Shown in pieces: positions 36,475 to 45,401 of a stretch of DNA of 64,000 nt. This DNA comes from JAGWRA01 sp963711505 (lineage in GTDB: Bacteria > Acidobacteriota > Vicinamibacteria > Vicinamibacterales > CAVVIG01): contig CAVQEJ010000003.1 in NCBI GenBank assembly GCA_963711505.1, positions 1,860,001 to 1,924,000 on the forward strand, given 5' to 3'. The notes below the pieces were generated by a model. That model searched no databases and was not told the origin of the DNA. It worked only from the letters and a program-made list of their open reading frames with translations. The position numbers and the translations under genes were made by a program. Positions within the stretch are counted from its first letter, which is position 1. Every line of letters begins with the position of its first letter.

Positions 36475-36763
36475 ATCCGCTATAGCTCAGCCTGACTTCG
36501 TCGAGAGACTGCGATCGCCACTACGTAGGGCGTCTGCAAAGGTAGAGGATTGCACAATCCTCTTCACAAATGGAATCCGGACCGCCTGCCACGTCCCGCA
36601 GATCTCATAAGCGTCTTCTCGGCGCGGCATTTTGGCCGCTTCCACGGCGGCAACGCGCCGGAGCGCCAATGAAGCGCCCCCTCGGCGATGAGCGTCGAGA
36701 CGAAACAGGGACTCCGAACGGGTCCATCCGGGTCCTCGAGCGGAGTTCGCGGCTGCATCGCCA
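36475..36763. other. Gap before vapBC, no convincing gene
   Basis: A weak minus-strand frame contains EAAKMPRREDAYEICGTW but has no supporting context and shows the codon pattern of a shadow. GC returns here from about 50-55% to the usual level, so this may be the right edge of the tRNA-linked segment. Confidence 0.4.
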
Positions 36764-36781
36764 CACACCATGATGTGTGAT
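36764..36781. promoter_or_regulatory. Palindromic operator upstream of vapB
   Basis: ACACAC (36764-36769) and GTGTGT (36776-36781) flank CATGAT, 11 bp before the vapB start. Suitable for VapB/VapBC autorepression. Confidence 0.6.
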
Positions 36782-36792
36782 ACTATGTGTGC

Positions 36793-36993
36793 ATGGCTAC
36801 CAACCTGGCGCTCGACGACGAATTGCTCGCCGAAGCCCTGCGCATCGGCGGCCGCCGCACCAAGAAGGAGACGGTGACCGAAGCGTTGGTCGAGTACATC
36901 CAGCGCCGCAAGCAGAGCCACGTCAAGAAGTTGTTCGGAACCGTTGAGTACGATCCGGCGTACAACTACAAGGCCCAGCGGCGGCAGCGATGA
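36793..36993 (+). CDS. VapB-type antitoxin
   Basis: 66 aa from ATG 36793. Motif MATNLALDDELLAEALRIGGRRTKKETVTEALVEYIQRR is a ribbon-helix-helix of the VapB (DUF2191) type; the C-terminal FGTVEYDPAYNYKAQRR is the toxin-binding tail. Overlaps the toxin start by ATGA. Confidence 0.88.
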   Translation: MATNLALDDELLAEALRIGGRRTKKETVTEALVEYIQRRKQSHVKKLFGTVEYDPAYNYKAQRRQR

Positions 36994-37397
36994 AGGTGCT
37001 CGTCGACACGTCGGTGTGGTCGCTGGCGCTGCGCCGCCGGAAACGGTCCGGCGACGACCCGTCCGTCATCGAACTCCTGAGCCTGGTGGACGAGGGCCGC
37101 GTCGCGATGATCGGCCCCATACGGCAGGAGGTGCTCAGCGGCATCCGCGAGCGCGTCGCCTTCGAGCAACTGCGGAACCACTTGAGTGCTTTTCCCGACG
37201 AGCCGCTGGAGACGGAAGACTTCGAGCGTGCCGCGGAACACTTCAATACGTGCCGCGGGCGCGGGGTGCAAGGCTCCAATACCGACTTCCTGCTCTGCGC
37301 CGTGTCCGAGCGCCGCGGCTTTCCATTACTGACGACCGACGAGGACTTTCGCCGCTTCGCCCGGCTCCTGCCCATCACGCTGCACGCGCCGCGCTGA
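36990..37397 (+). CDS. VapC-type PIN-domain toxin
   Basis: 135 aa. PIN acidic residues: D6 in LVDTSVWSLALRR, Glu in IRQEVLSGIR, Asp in SNTDFLLCAV and Asp in LTTDEDFRRF. Such toxins cleave tRNA or rRNA in a Mg-dependent way and are held by VapB. Translationally coupled to the antitoxin. Confidence 0.9.
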   Translation: MKVLVDTSVWSLALRRRKRSGDDPSVIELLSLVDEGRVAMIGPIRQEVLSGIRERVAFEQLRNHLSAFPDEPLETEDFERAAEHFNTCRGRGVQGSNTDFLLCAVSERRGFPLLTTDEDFRRFARLLPITLHAPR

Positions 37398-37452
37398 GAC
37401 GCTTCGTGCGCGGTGGCGGTGTCCCGGTGACTTCTCTCTGTGAACGCCAGCC

Positions 37453-37508
37453 TCACTCGTGGCGCAGGGCCGCGACGGGATCCAGTCGGGTTGCGCGGCG
37501 AGCGGTCA
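37453..37508 (-). pseudogene. C-terminal remnant of an ADOP permease
   Basis: Eighteen codons encode TARRATRLDPVAALRHE and a stop, the almost invariant C-terminus of MacB/FtsX-type acidobacterial permeases (compare ARRATRIDPIEALRAE at 28.2 kb). No upstream permease sequence remains; the next minus-strand gene starts within 30 bp. Evidence of a deletion or of a scar left by insertion of neighbouring modules. Confidence 0.75.
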
Positions 37509-37523
37509 CGTCCTGAAGATTCG

Positions 37524-38394
37524 CTACACTCGCTTCACCAGGTCCTTGCTGCAGAGCTGCAGCGGATAGCCGTTGACGTCCTTCGTCATCACGCTCTTAC
37601 CCGCCGGATCGACCTGGCCCTCGAGGCCATGGGCCTTCAACACGCTCACCACGTGCTTCGGATCCCAGTCGGCCAGGTTCCATGCCATGTGATCGATCTC
37701 CGGCCTGACGCCACCATCGGTCCGGTTCGTGACGGTCTTGAACACGATGAACGCGTCGCCAAACCACACGTACGCCTGCTTCCCATCGTCGTGCGAGACG
37801 GGCGCGCCGAGGAGCTGGGAGTAGAAGTCGCGCGCTTTGCGCGTAGTCGGCGCACTGGTAGGAGATGTGATTGATGCCGATCGCCTCGAGCGGCGCGCGC
37901 GAAGCGACCGGCGCGGGCCTCGTTTCAAGGTTTGGCGCCCCCAGCTGGAGCGGGTACCCGTTCGGGTCGCGCACGAACGCGCTCAGGTGATGCGGATCGT
38001 GCGGGTCGTTGAGCGCCACCCGCGCGACGAACCCGCGCGCCTTCACCGCCGCCTCAACGGCGTTCAGGTTCCACGGGTCGACGGTCAGGCCGAAATGATC
38101 GATGAAGGGCCTCGCCGCCCTGGGGGCGTTCTTCACGCTGATCAGCGCACCGCCCGCCCAGAGAAACGACTGTCGCTCGTCCTCGTCGGACAACTGGAAG
38201 CCGAAGAGCCTCGCGTAGAAATCCTTCGTCCCGGCGTAGTTGGCCGTGGAATACGACACGTGATTGATGAGCGTCCCCTTCAGACTCGTGGCGGCGGCCA
38301 CCGGCCACGGCAGTCCGACGACGGCCGCAGTCGCGGCCAGGGCTTTCAGGAGTTGACGACGATCCAACTGCAGGGCATCGAGATCGCTGGTCAT
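37524..38394 (-). CDS. Tat-exported two-domain VOC/glyoxalase-like protein, one frame break
   Basis: About 289 aa. Twin-arginine signal DRRQLLKALAATAAVVGL at residues 11-28. Two vicinal-oxygen-chelate domains: first INHVSYSTANYAGTKDFYARLFGF to RDPNGYPLQLGAP; second INHISYQCADYA... to VNGYPLQLCSK. The frame break near 37830 falls in the linker of domain 2 (after the second INHISYQ). Metal-ligand His/Glu positions are partly readable. Similar exported VOC proteins occur widely in acidobacteria with no known substrate. Confidence 0.78.
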
Positions 38395-38465
38395 GGGGCA
38401 CCTCGAAAGAGTCAGCCGGCACGCTCATTAGACACCACATTGACGGAGTTGACCGCTACGTGCGA

Positions 38466-39341
38466 TCACGCGAGCAGCGCGGGCCGGAGCACGTCGCGGC
38501 ACCAGGTGCGGAAGTCGGTGGGGGCTGGCGTCGACGCCGCCTGGTCGGCGTCGTAGATGCCGGCGTTCGCCGCAATGGTCGCCTCCGCCAGATCGCGCAC
38601 CACGCCCGCGCTCGCGCCGCGCTGCGCCAGAGCCGCTTCGACGTCGGCGACGCGCAGCGGCCGGAAGCTCACGGGCCGGCCGACCTCGTCCGACATCACC
38701 GCCGCCATCTGGTGTGGAGTGAGACGATCGGGCCCGAACACCGGCAGGGGCTCCTGCCCGTCCCACGATCGATCGGCCAGCAGCGCCACGGCCGTCGCGG
38801 CAATGTCGCGGACGGCCACGGTCGCCAGCGGCCGGTCGGCCGTATTCGCCAGCGCAAAGACCCCCTGATGCCGGATCGCCTCGAGCTGCCTGAACAGGTT
38901 CTCCATGAAGAACGGCATGCTCAGCGCGCGGTACGCGGCGCCGCTGCGCTCGATCTCGGCATCCATCGCGAACGCCGCGGAAAGGATGCCGGCGCGCGCC
39001 GGCCAGCCGTGCCCGGCGCTGGAGATGCCGACGACGCGCGCCACACCGTGCCGGCGGATCGCGACGGCCGCAGGCCGGGCGAAGCGGAGATAGTGCTCCT
39101 CGGAGGTCGCCGCCGTGGCGTCCGGCGGCACGAGCCAGAACAGTCCCTCGGCTCCCTTCAGGGCCCCATCCAGGACAGCCGGATCGTCGTGCGAGCCCTG
39201 AACGATCTGCACCCGGTCACGGACGCGGACATCCAGACGCAACGGATCGCGGGCGATCACCCGGACGGCTTCGTCGCGCTCGAGCAGACCGGCCAGAACC
39301 TGGCGTCCGATCTGGCCGGTCGGAGTTGTAATCACGATCAT
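38466..39341 (-). CDS. NmrA/QorB-like NAD(P)-binding protein
   Basis: 291 aa from ATG 39341 in an ATGA overlap with the upstream epimerase-like gene. Rossmann motif TTPTGQIGRQVLAGL; atypical SDR without the Tyr-Lys pair; LSMPFFMENL is typical of NmrA/quinone oxidoreductase-2 proteins. Probably an NADPH sensor or quinone reductase. Second gene of a TetR-controlled pair. Confidence 0.85.
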   Translation of the reverse strand: MIVITTPTGQIGRQVLAGLLERDEAVRVIARDPLRLDVRVRDRVQIVQGSHDDPAVLDGALKGAEGLFWLVPPDATAATSEEHYLRFARPAAVAIRRHGVARVVGISSAGHGWPARAGILSAAFAMDAEIERSGAAYRALSMPFFMENLFRQLEAIRHQGVFALANTADRPLATVAVRDIAATAVALLADRSWDGQEPLPVFGPDRLTPHQMAAVMSDEVGRPVSFRPLRVADVEAALAQRGASAGVVRDLAEATIAANAGIYDADQAASTPAPTDFRTWCRDVLRPALLA

Positions 39342-40264
39342 CGGCTCACCATCTCCTCTGCTTCCTCGACCCGGGTATCGAGGTTGCTGGCCTGCTCCAG
39401 GTCGAAGATCAGGCCCGGCCCCTCCGGACGCCAGCCCAGCTCCTCCTGCGTCCGGACCGACGATGCCGGACAGTCGAGGCCGACGAACGGGCCGAGCCAC
39501 CCGAAGTGCGCCGCGGCTTCCTCGGGCGTCTGGCTGACCACCGGCACGCCCAGCCGCCGCCCGATCACTTCCGCGATGTCGCGCACCGGCACCCCCTGCT
39601 CGGCGACGGCGTGATACCGGGCGCCGGCGCCGTCCTGTTCGAGCACGAGCCGATAGAGACGGGCCGCATCCAGCCGGTGCACGGCCGGCCAGCGGTTCAG
39701 GCCGTCGCCGACGAAGGCCGAGACGCCTGTCTGCCGCGCCATCTCGACGGCGTAGGTGATGAGCCCCTGCTTCTTCCAGTCGTGCACCTGCGGCAGGCGC
39801 ACCACGGAAACCCGCACCCCGCGCGCCGCCGCCGCGGCCGCCGCCTCTTCGGACGCCAGACGCGGCATGGTCTCCGATCCGAACGGCGGCTCGTCGGACT
39901 CGGTCGCCAGCCGCCCGGGCGCAATCATCCCGACGCCGGACGTGACGATGAGGGGACGGTCGGAGCCGACGAGCGCGCCGCCGATCGCCTCGATGGCGCG
40001 CCGATCGATCTCGCAGTTCTCCTGGAACCTCGAGAAGTCGTGGATGAACGCGGTGTGAATCACCGCATCCGCGTCCGACGCCCCGCGGCGCAGGCTGTCC
40101 AGGTCCTCCAGATCGCCGCGATGCGCCTGCGCCCCCGCCTCGGCGAGTGCCCGCGCCCCCGCATCCGAGCGGGCCATGCCGAGCACCTCGTGCCCGGCCG
40201 CGAGCAGCTCCCCGACGATGACCGAACCGATGAATCCTGTCGCGCCCGTGACGAACACACGCAT
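39338..40264 (-). CDS. NAD-dependent epimerase/dehydratase family (extended SDR)
   Basis: 308 aa. NAD(P)-binding GATGFIGSVIVGELLAAG at the N-terminus; the usual catalytic YxxxK is not clear (KKQGLITYAVEMARQ is the nearest), as in many atypical SDRs of this group. Its promoter region has two identical palindromes shared with tetR on the other strand. Function unknown; co-regulation with the NmrA-like gene suggests a stress-induced reductive pair. Confidence 0.86.
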   Translation of the reverse strand: MRVFVTGATGFIGSVIVGELLAAGHEVLGMARSDAGARALAEAGAQAHRGDLEDLDSLRRGASDADAVIHTAFIHDFSRFQENCEIDRRAIEAIGGALVGSDRPLIVTSGVGMIAPGRLATESDEPPFGSETMPRLASEEAAAAAAARGVRVSVVRLPQVHDWKKQGLITYAVEMARQTGVSAFVGDGLNRWPAVHRLDAARLYRLVLEQDGAGARYHAVAEQGVPVRDIAEVIGRRLGVPVVSQTPEEAAAHFGWLGPFVGLDCPASSVRTQEELGWRPEGPGLIFDLEQASNLDTRVEEAEEMVSR

Positions 40265-40349
40265 ATGCCTGCCTCCTCGGCGAATGGTGGAGCGGATTGG
40301 ACGCCCCGCGGGCCGCCGGTCTTGACGGGCTTCCCGGCACCGCTAAAGT

Positions 40350-40391
40350 GGAGACAGTCTCCGCATACCTACATTAACGGAGACAGTCTCC
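40350..40391. promoter_or_regulatory. Two identical TetR operator palindromes
   Basis: GGAGAC-A-GTCTCC occurs at 40350-40362 and again at 40379-40391, centres 29 bp apart (about three helical turns), in the gap between the epimerase gene (minus) and tetR (plus). The second copy extends to a 15-bp palindrome. Both transcription units are likely repressed by the TetR protein. Confidence 0.85.
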
Positions 40392-40420
40392 GTTTGCAAG
40401 TCACACGTGTGTTTCGCAGG

Positions 40421-41021
40421 ATGACCACCAGGAACGCCAGGCCGACCGCCCGCACGTCCACCGCCCGCAAGCCCCGCGCCGACGCGCAGCGCAATCGCGA
40501 GCGGATTCTGGAGGTGGCCAAGCAGGCGTTTACCCGCTCGGGCGCCGGTGCCAGCCTCGACGACATCGCCCGACAGGCGGGCGTGGGGGCGGGGACCTTG
40601 TACCGCCACTTCCCCACGCGCGAAGTGCTGCTCGAGGCGGTCTACCGGACGGAACTGGAGAAGCTGGCGGCGTCGGAGGAGCGGCTGGCGGGGACGCTGC
40701 CGCCGATCGAGGCCCTGCGGGCCTGGCTGCTGCTGTTCATCGACGCCATCGGCACGAAGAAGATCATCGCGCCGGCGCTGAGCACGCTGGTCGGGGATCC
40801 GAAGAAGGCGTTCGAAGCGTCGTACCGAGCGGATGTACGATGCGCTCCGCGCGCTGGTGAAGCGCGCGGTCAGGAGCGGAGACATCCGGCGGGACCTCGA
40901 TCCGGTCGATCTCCTCAGGGCCCTGATCGGCGTCGCCAGCGTCGCCACCAGCCCCGACTGGCAGCCGAGCGCCAGGAGACTGGTCGACATCCTCATCGCC
41001 GGCTCGCGGCCGGGCCGGTAG
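40421..41021 (+). CDS. TetR family regulator, one frame break
   Basis: About 199 aa. The HTH lies at residues 30-70 (RILEVAKQAFTRSGAGASLDDIARQAGVGAGTLYRHFPTREVLLEAVY). Just after FEASY the frame shifts (near 40830); the other frame carries MYDALRALVKRAVRSGDIRRDLDPVDLLRALIGVASV to stop 41021. The C-terminal domain is short, as in the group regulating efflux or redox SDRs. It probably senses a small hydrophobic compound. Confidence 0.85.
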
Positions 41022-41066
41022 GCGGGCGACCCGTGTCGTGCGTCAGAGCATCGAGCTGAGTCCATC

Positions 41067-41085
41067 GTGTGCCTTCAAGGCACAC
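41067..41085. promoter_or_regulatory. 19-bp palindrome before brnT
   Basis: GTGTGCCTT-C-AAGGCACAC, perfect 9-bp arms, 20 bp before the toxin start; a TATCCT -10 candidate follows at 41093-41098. Likely bound by the antitoxin. Confidence 0.7.
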
Positions 41086-41104
41086 ATTGTGCTATCCTGA
41101 TGGC

Positions 41105-41404
41105 GTGAGGTACTTCGCGTGGGACCAGGCGAAGAACGAGAGACTCACGCGCGAGCGCGGCATCGGCTTCGAGGAGATCGTCTTCCGTATCGAACGTGGC
41201 GACCTGCTCGATGTACTCGAACATCCGAATCAGAGTCGTTACGGCGGCCAGCGGATCTTCGTCATCCGGCGCGATGAATATGTCTACCTCGTGCCGTTCG
41301 TCGAAGACGACCGGCAGATCTTCCTGAAGACGATCATCCCCAGCCGCAAGGCCACGAGGCCGTATCTGGGTGAAACGGATGAAGAAGAAGACGACGAATC
41401 TTGA
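41105..41404 (+). CDS. BrnT-type toxin
   Basis: 99 aa from GTG 41105. RYFAWDQAKNERLTRERGIGFEEIVF is the BrnT family opening; NQSRYGGQRIFVIRRDEYVYLVPFVEDDRQIFLKTIIPSRKA completes the RelE-like fold. These toxins are ribonucleases. The toxin gene precedes the antitoxin, as in brnTA operons, and the two overlap by 26 bp. Confidence 0.85.
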   Translation: MRYFAWDQAKNERLTRERGIGFEEIVFRIERGDLLDVLEHPNQSRYGGQRIFVIRRDEYVYLVPFVEDDRQIFLKTIIPSRKATRPYLGETDEEEDDES

Positions 41405-41661
41405 GGCCGACGAGAAGGCGCTGCTGGAGTCGGTCGAACGGGGCGAATGGCAACCGGTGAAGAGCGCGAAGCGCGCGCGCGCCCGGTATGCCCGCGACGC
41501 GAAGGCGACGTTTCGCAAGGATCGTCGCGTGAACATCCGGTTGTCCAGCAAGGATCTCGAGGTCATTCAACGACGGGCAATCGAAGAAGGGCTGCCCTAT
41601 CAGACGCTCAATCTCGAGCCTGCTGCACAAGTACGCGTCCGGCCGCCTCAGCGAGGCATGA
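41379..41661 (+). CDS. BrnA-like/CopG antitoxin, one frame break
   Basis: About 93 aa from ATG 41379 (GTG 41370 also possible). NIRLSSKDLEVIQRRAIEEGLPYQTL is the RHH-like recognition helix; a frame break near 41611 hides the usual end ISSLLHKYASGRLSEA, which is readable in the next frame to stop 41661. Functions as antidote and autorepressor of the toxin. Confidence 0.82.
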
Positions 41662-41776
41662 GCCGGACGCCGCTGAAGCGGACGCCCGCAGCCGCGTCAA
41701 CCGCACGCACGCTCCGGCCGTGCTTGTATCCCGCCGCCGTCCGCTGACTATCCTGCGAAGGTCCGGATAATCCTGA

Positions 41777-42548
41777 ATGGCCGACTCTGATCCTTCACTC
41801 CCGCACGCCGCTCCCCGGCGCTCGCCAGGACTCCGCCTCCTGAGCTTTGGCGCCGCCGGCGTCGGGACTGCTGCTGGCCGGCTTCGTCGCCGGCTTCACC
41901 GTCGCCCGCAGCCGCCAGACGCGCACAACGTCAACGACCGCCACGCTCCCCGACCTCGGTCCCGCGCCCCACTACACGCTGCAGAACCAGCTCGGGCAGA
42001 CGGTCTCCTCCACCCGCTTCGACGGCAAGGTGCGCATCGTCACGTTCCTGTTCCCGTATTGCACGACCTACTGCCCGCTGATTACGGTCCACCTGATCGG
42101 CTTCGAGCACCTGCTCGCGCAGATGGACCAGCAGGACGGTGTGCAGGTCGTCGCCTTCAACGTGGCACCGGAGGCCGCCGGCCCGCCGGCGATGCGCGAG
42201 GACCTGAAGCAGGTAACGGGTGGGATCCGGCGAGATCCGGGCTGGCAGTTCCTGACGGGAACGCCGGAGGAGATCCGCCGGGTGGTCACCGGCGGCTATC
42301 ACGTCGGCTTCCAGAAGGTCGCCGACACGGGCAGCGACGATGGCGTCGTGACGAGCTCGGATCAGACGCCGCAGGTGGCCGTCGCCAATCCGCTCGCCGC
42401 GCGCGTGAAGCCGGACTTCGACATCGCCCACAACGACGCACTCGTCATCGTCGACACCCGCGGCCGCATCCGCAAGATTTACGACGATGCGGATACGGTG
42501 TCGGCGGAGCAGCTCTGGAACGACATCGCGCCGCTGCTGCAGCGGTGA
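41777..42548 (+). CDS. SCO1/SenC-type copper chaperone, one frame break
   Basis: About 256 aa. N-terminal hydrophobic anchor (LLLAGFVAGFTVARSRQ) appears when a single base is skipped near 41870. The thioredoxin-like domain has the copper motif CTTYC (FPYCTTYCPLITVHL) and a late DIAHNDALVIVDTRGRIR. It differs slightly from CxxxCP-His of classic Sco, but spacing is right. It delivers copper to cytochrome oxidase CuA or acts as thiol reductase at the membrane outer face. Confidence 0.8.
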
Positions 42549-42681
42549 GCGAGGCGCGGGTGCGGCCGGGGAACGCACGCCACCCGCTGGTGCACAACTC
42601 CCTCCTCCGCCCCGTCAAAGCGTGCAGCTGCCGGTTCGAACCTGGCGCCGACAGCGTTACAATTCTCCGGAAGCCTTGGTC

Positions 42682-43330
42682 ATGTCGTTCGCGTATCGCG
42701 GCTGGCGCTGCCGCTTCCTTGGCGTTCTCTTCGTCAGTCTTCTTCTGCTCGCCTGCGCGCAGAGTCCATCACAGCCCGATTCCCGGTGCGGCACGATCTT
42801 CACCCTTGAGGTGCTCTGCACGCCTCTGGGGGACGGGACTCCAGTGCAGTTCCACCGGCAACACGGACTGTGGCATCGGCCCGGCGGTGACGGCGCAGAC
42901 GACGTGGAGCTCCTCGGCGCCCGGTGTCGTCGCCATTTCATCCTCCGGCTTTGCACGATGGATCGGTGAAGCCGGGAGATGCGGCGATCGATGGCGACTA
43001 TCAGGGCGCGCACGGTTCGGCACGCGTTCGCGTCATCGCGGGACAGCCACCTCTCCAGCTGTACGAGAATCGATGCGACTGTGAGGGCTGCGCCTGGATG
43101 CGGCATCCACGACGGCGTCCCCGGTGCGGTCGTCACGGTGACCGCCGGCCTGAACAAGGGGCGCACCGCCACCACTGACGACAACGGCTCATTTGCGATC
43201 CCCGATGTCGTCTATGGATCGATCACCACTCCAGGCCACGAAATCCGGCTACCAGGATGTCACCGTCTCCGGCGCGGTGGGCGCAGGCAACGGCGTCCCG
43301 GACATCTGCATGTCACCGAATCCGCAGTAA
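42682..43330 (+). CDS. Lipoprotein with BIG2 and CarboxypepD-like domains, several frame breaks
   Basis: About 215 aa after correction. Lipobox LLLLACAQ at residues 21-28. Sense continues through several frames: DCGIGPAVTAQTTWSSSAPGVVAISSSGFA (bacterial Ig-like group 2), GDAAIDGDYQGAHGSARVRV, then GVPGAVVTVTAGLNKGRTATTDDNGSFAIPDVVYG (carboxypeptidase regulatory-like) and DVTVSGAVGAGNGVPDICMS to stop at 43328-43330. Outer-envelope lipoprotein of unknown task. Confidence 0.6.
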
Positions 43331-43344
43331 GACTCTGACCGCCC

Positions 43345-44001
43345 ATGAGCGTCGCCTCACATCTCGGCATCACGCTGCGGAACTACGATCGACAAATCCG
43401 CACCCTCATCCCGCACTACGATGAGATGCTCGACGCCGCTGCCGGCGCCGTCGATCCGGGCATCCGCCGCCTGCTCGACCTCGGGATCGGCACCGGCGCC
43501 CTGTCGGAGCGCTGCCTCGGTGTCGCCCGGCACGCCCGCGTGACGGGCATCGATGAAGACAACGACATCCTGGCCATGGCGAAGGCCAGGCTCGGCAGAC
43601 GGGCCACGCTCGTCCATGGCAACTTCGTCACCGCGCCCTTCCCCCGCGCCGACGCCATCGTCGCGTCCTTCGCCCTGCATCATGTCGCGACGACCGGCAC
43701 GAAGCAGCGCCTGTACCGGCGGATTGCGGCAGCGCTCGTGCGACGCGGCAGCCTCCTCGTGGCCGACTGCTGCCCCGCGCGCGATCCGGATCTGGCCGCC
43801 GCCCAGCACGGGCAGTGGCGGGCCCATCTGCGCGATCGCTATTCAGCCGCGCAGGCGCGTGCCTTCCTCAACGCCTGGAAGCGCGAAGACACGTACATGC
43901 CGCTCGAAACCGAGCTGACGATGATGCAGAAGGCGGGACTGCAGCCCGAGGTCATCTGGCGGCGTGATGCGTTCGCAGTGGTGGCCGCACGCAAGCGCTG
44001 A
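43345..44001 (+). CDS. Class I SAM-dependent methyltransferase
   Basis: 218 aa. Motif I LLDLGIGTGALSERCLG, acidic VTGIDEDNDILAMAK, then DAIVASFALHHV and LVADCCPARD. No membrane segment. The substrate is not evident. Intact; it lies 15 bp downstream of the lipoprotein. Confidence 0.85.
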   Translation: MSVASHLGITLRNYDRQIRTLIPHYDEMLDAAAGAVDPGIRRLLDLGIGTGALSERCLGVARHARVTGIDEDNDILAMAKARLGRRATLVHGNFVTAPFPRADAIVASFALHHVATTGTKQRLYRRIAAALVRRGSLLVADCCPARDPDLAAAQHGQWRAHLRDRYSAAQARAFLNAWKREDTYMPLETELTMMQKAGLQPEVIWRRDAFAVVAARKR

Positions 44002-44009
44002 AAGCCCGC

Positions 44010-44458
44010 TCACTGCCTGGCCAGCAGGAACTGGGCCTTCTCCGGCCGGTACGCGCAGGGGGCCGTGTAGCTGCCGGCGAGAAAGCTGCCGCTGAGGCCC
44101 ACGGTGGCCGGCCAGTCGCACAGCCCCTGTGGAGCGACAACCAGATCGAGCGTGCCCGTGGTGCCCGAGGCGGTTCCCGTGAAGGTGCCCGTGACGCGTC
44201 ATCGCGCCCGTCCGGATCCACCGTCTTCATGCTCCACGTGCCGCTCAGCGCCGTGCCGTTCTGCGTGATGTCCAGTTCGATTGTAACCGGGCCCTCCAGC
44301 GAATCCTGTCCCTGCCCCTTCCAGGTGCCGGCCAGCGGCTGTCCCGACGGCGCGGACGGAGAGGCGCACGCTCCGGCCCATACGACGAGCGCCGCCAACG
44401 CTGCCGCCACCAGTCCGCCGCGCACGACACGCCTCGACGCACTCGGGCCGTTCGTCAT
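44010..44458 (-). CDS. Small lipoprotein, one or two frame breaks
   Basis: About 148 aa. N-terminal lipobox AALVVWAGACAS; the mature part repeats beta-strand-like units GTWKGQGQDSLEGPVTIELDITQNGTALSGTWSMKTVDPDG, and after a break near 44195, VTGTFTGTASGTTGTLDLVV to EKAQFLLARQ. The pattern (G-T-W-x-G, L-S-G-T-W) suggests a small lipocalin-like barrel. Function unknown. Confidence 0.6.
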
Positions 44459-44833
44459 CCTGCACCTCTCCGTACGGTCCAGCTCCCGTCGCGTTGCACG
44501 ATCCCGTGCAAGCGGGCACATGCATCCTCACGTCGCTTCCTATAATTGACCTGAATGATGAAGGCGGATTCAAGGAGCGCTGCACTCTTCTGTGCAGCGC
44601 TGCTGCTCGCGGCCGGCCTGGCGCAGCTCCTGGCGCAGCGAGTCGAACCAGCTGAAGGTCATGGAATGGCCGGCACTCGATCCGCCGGAGGTACTCACAC
44701 GCCGTCATGAACGATGAAAGCGGAGGAAGGGTAGCACAAACGGCGGCGGAACCCGCGCGCCGCTGCGCAGAGATGTGAAAGGATGGCGGGCCTGGCGGCC
44801 GCGGAGGCCGCCAGGGGTTCGCCCACCGGCGCC
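44459..44833. other. Gap between lipoprotein and OsmC genes
   Basis: No firm gene. A 50-codon + strand frame at 44558 (MMKADSRSAALFCAALLLAAGLAQ) and a 30-codon minus frame (MTFSWFDSLRQELRQAGR, reminiscent of an ADOP N-terminus) both occur; neither has good support. A TATAAT lies at 44541-44546 on the + strand. Confidence 0.4.
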
Positions 44834-45260
44834 TCAGGCCTCGAGGCGCGCGCTGACGCTGATCTCCGCCTTGAAGAGCTTGGAGACCGGACAGCCCGTT
44901 TCGGCCGCCTTCACCGCGGCGTCGAACTTCGCCTTGTCGGCCCCCGGCACGTGGGCCACCAGAATCGAGATGGCTCTTCGTAATGGCGAATGCGTCGCCG
45001 ACCTTCTCCAGCGTGACGGTGGCCGTCGTCTCGAGTTTCGCCGGCGTCAGACCCGCCTGACCGAGCTGAGCCGACAGCGCCATCGAGAAGCAGCCGGCGT
45101 GCGCCGCCGCGAGCAGTTCTTCGGGATTCGTCCCGATGCCGTTCTCGAACCGCGTGCTGAAGGAATACTGCGTCTGCTTCAGCACTCCGCTGTCGGTCGA
45201 CATCGTCCCCTTGCCGTCGCGCAACCCGCCCTGCCAGACCGCCGAACCCTTTCGCTGCAT
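44834..45260 (-). CDS. OsmC/Ohr family peroxiredoxin, one frame break
   Basis: About 141 aa. First active-site Cys in AAHAGCFSMALSAQL, second in ETGCPVSKLFKAEISV, as in OsmC (thiol-dependent hydroperoxide reductase). The frame breaks near 44965 (after KSHLD); the restored C-terminus ends SARLEA. Cytosolic detoxification of organic hydroperoxides. Divergent from the BNR protein gene. Confidence 0.88.
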
Positions 45261-45401
45261 GGAATCTCCTCCTCGGCCCCATCATTTCATCCTTGTCGAC
45301 GGACTGTCCACACACGGCTGAGGTGGAATATTGACGGCCCGCCTATCATGGGATGCCGGTGGCTCGCCTCGGGCCGCCGCCCCGTGGATTCGGAGAAGCC
45401 C

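Noticed and set aside
36487..36921. Minus-strand frame upstream of vapBC as a toxin gene
   Set aside because: It runs antisense into vapB and lacks recognisable motifs.
34363..37508. Active integrative element at tRNA-Leu
   Set aside because: No integrase, relaxase or phage gene, and no repeated tRNA 3' end found; only composition and position suggest a remnant.
44558..44710. Small + strand gene with a signal-like N-terminus in the lipoprotein-OsmC gap
   Set aside because: No ribosome site, no family, and the opposite strand reads equally well; kept only as a note in the gap.
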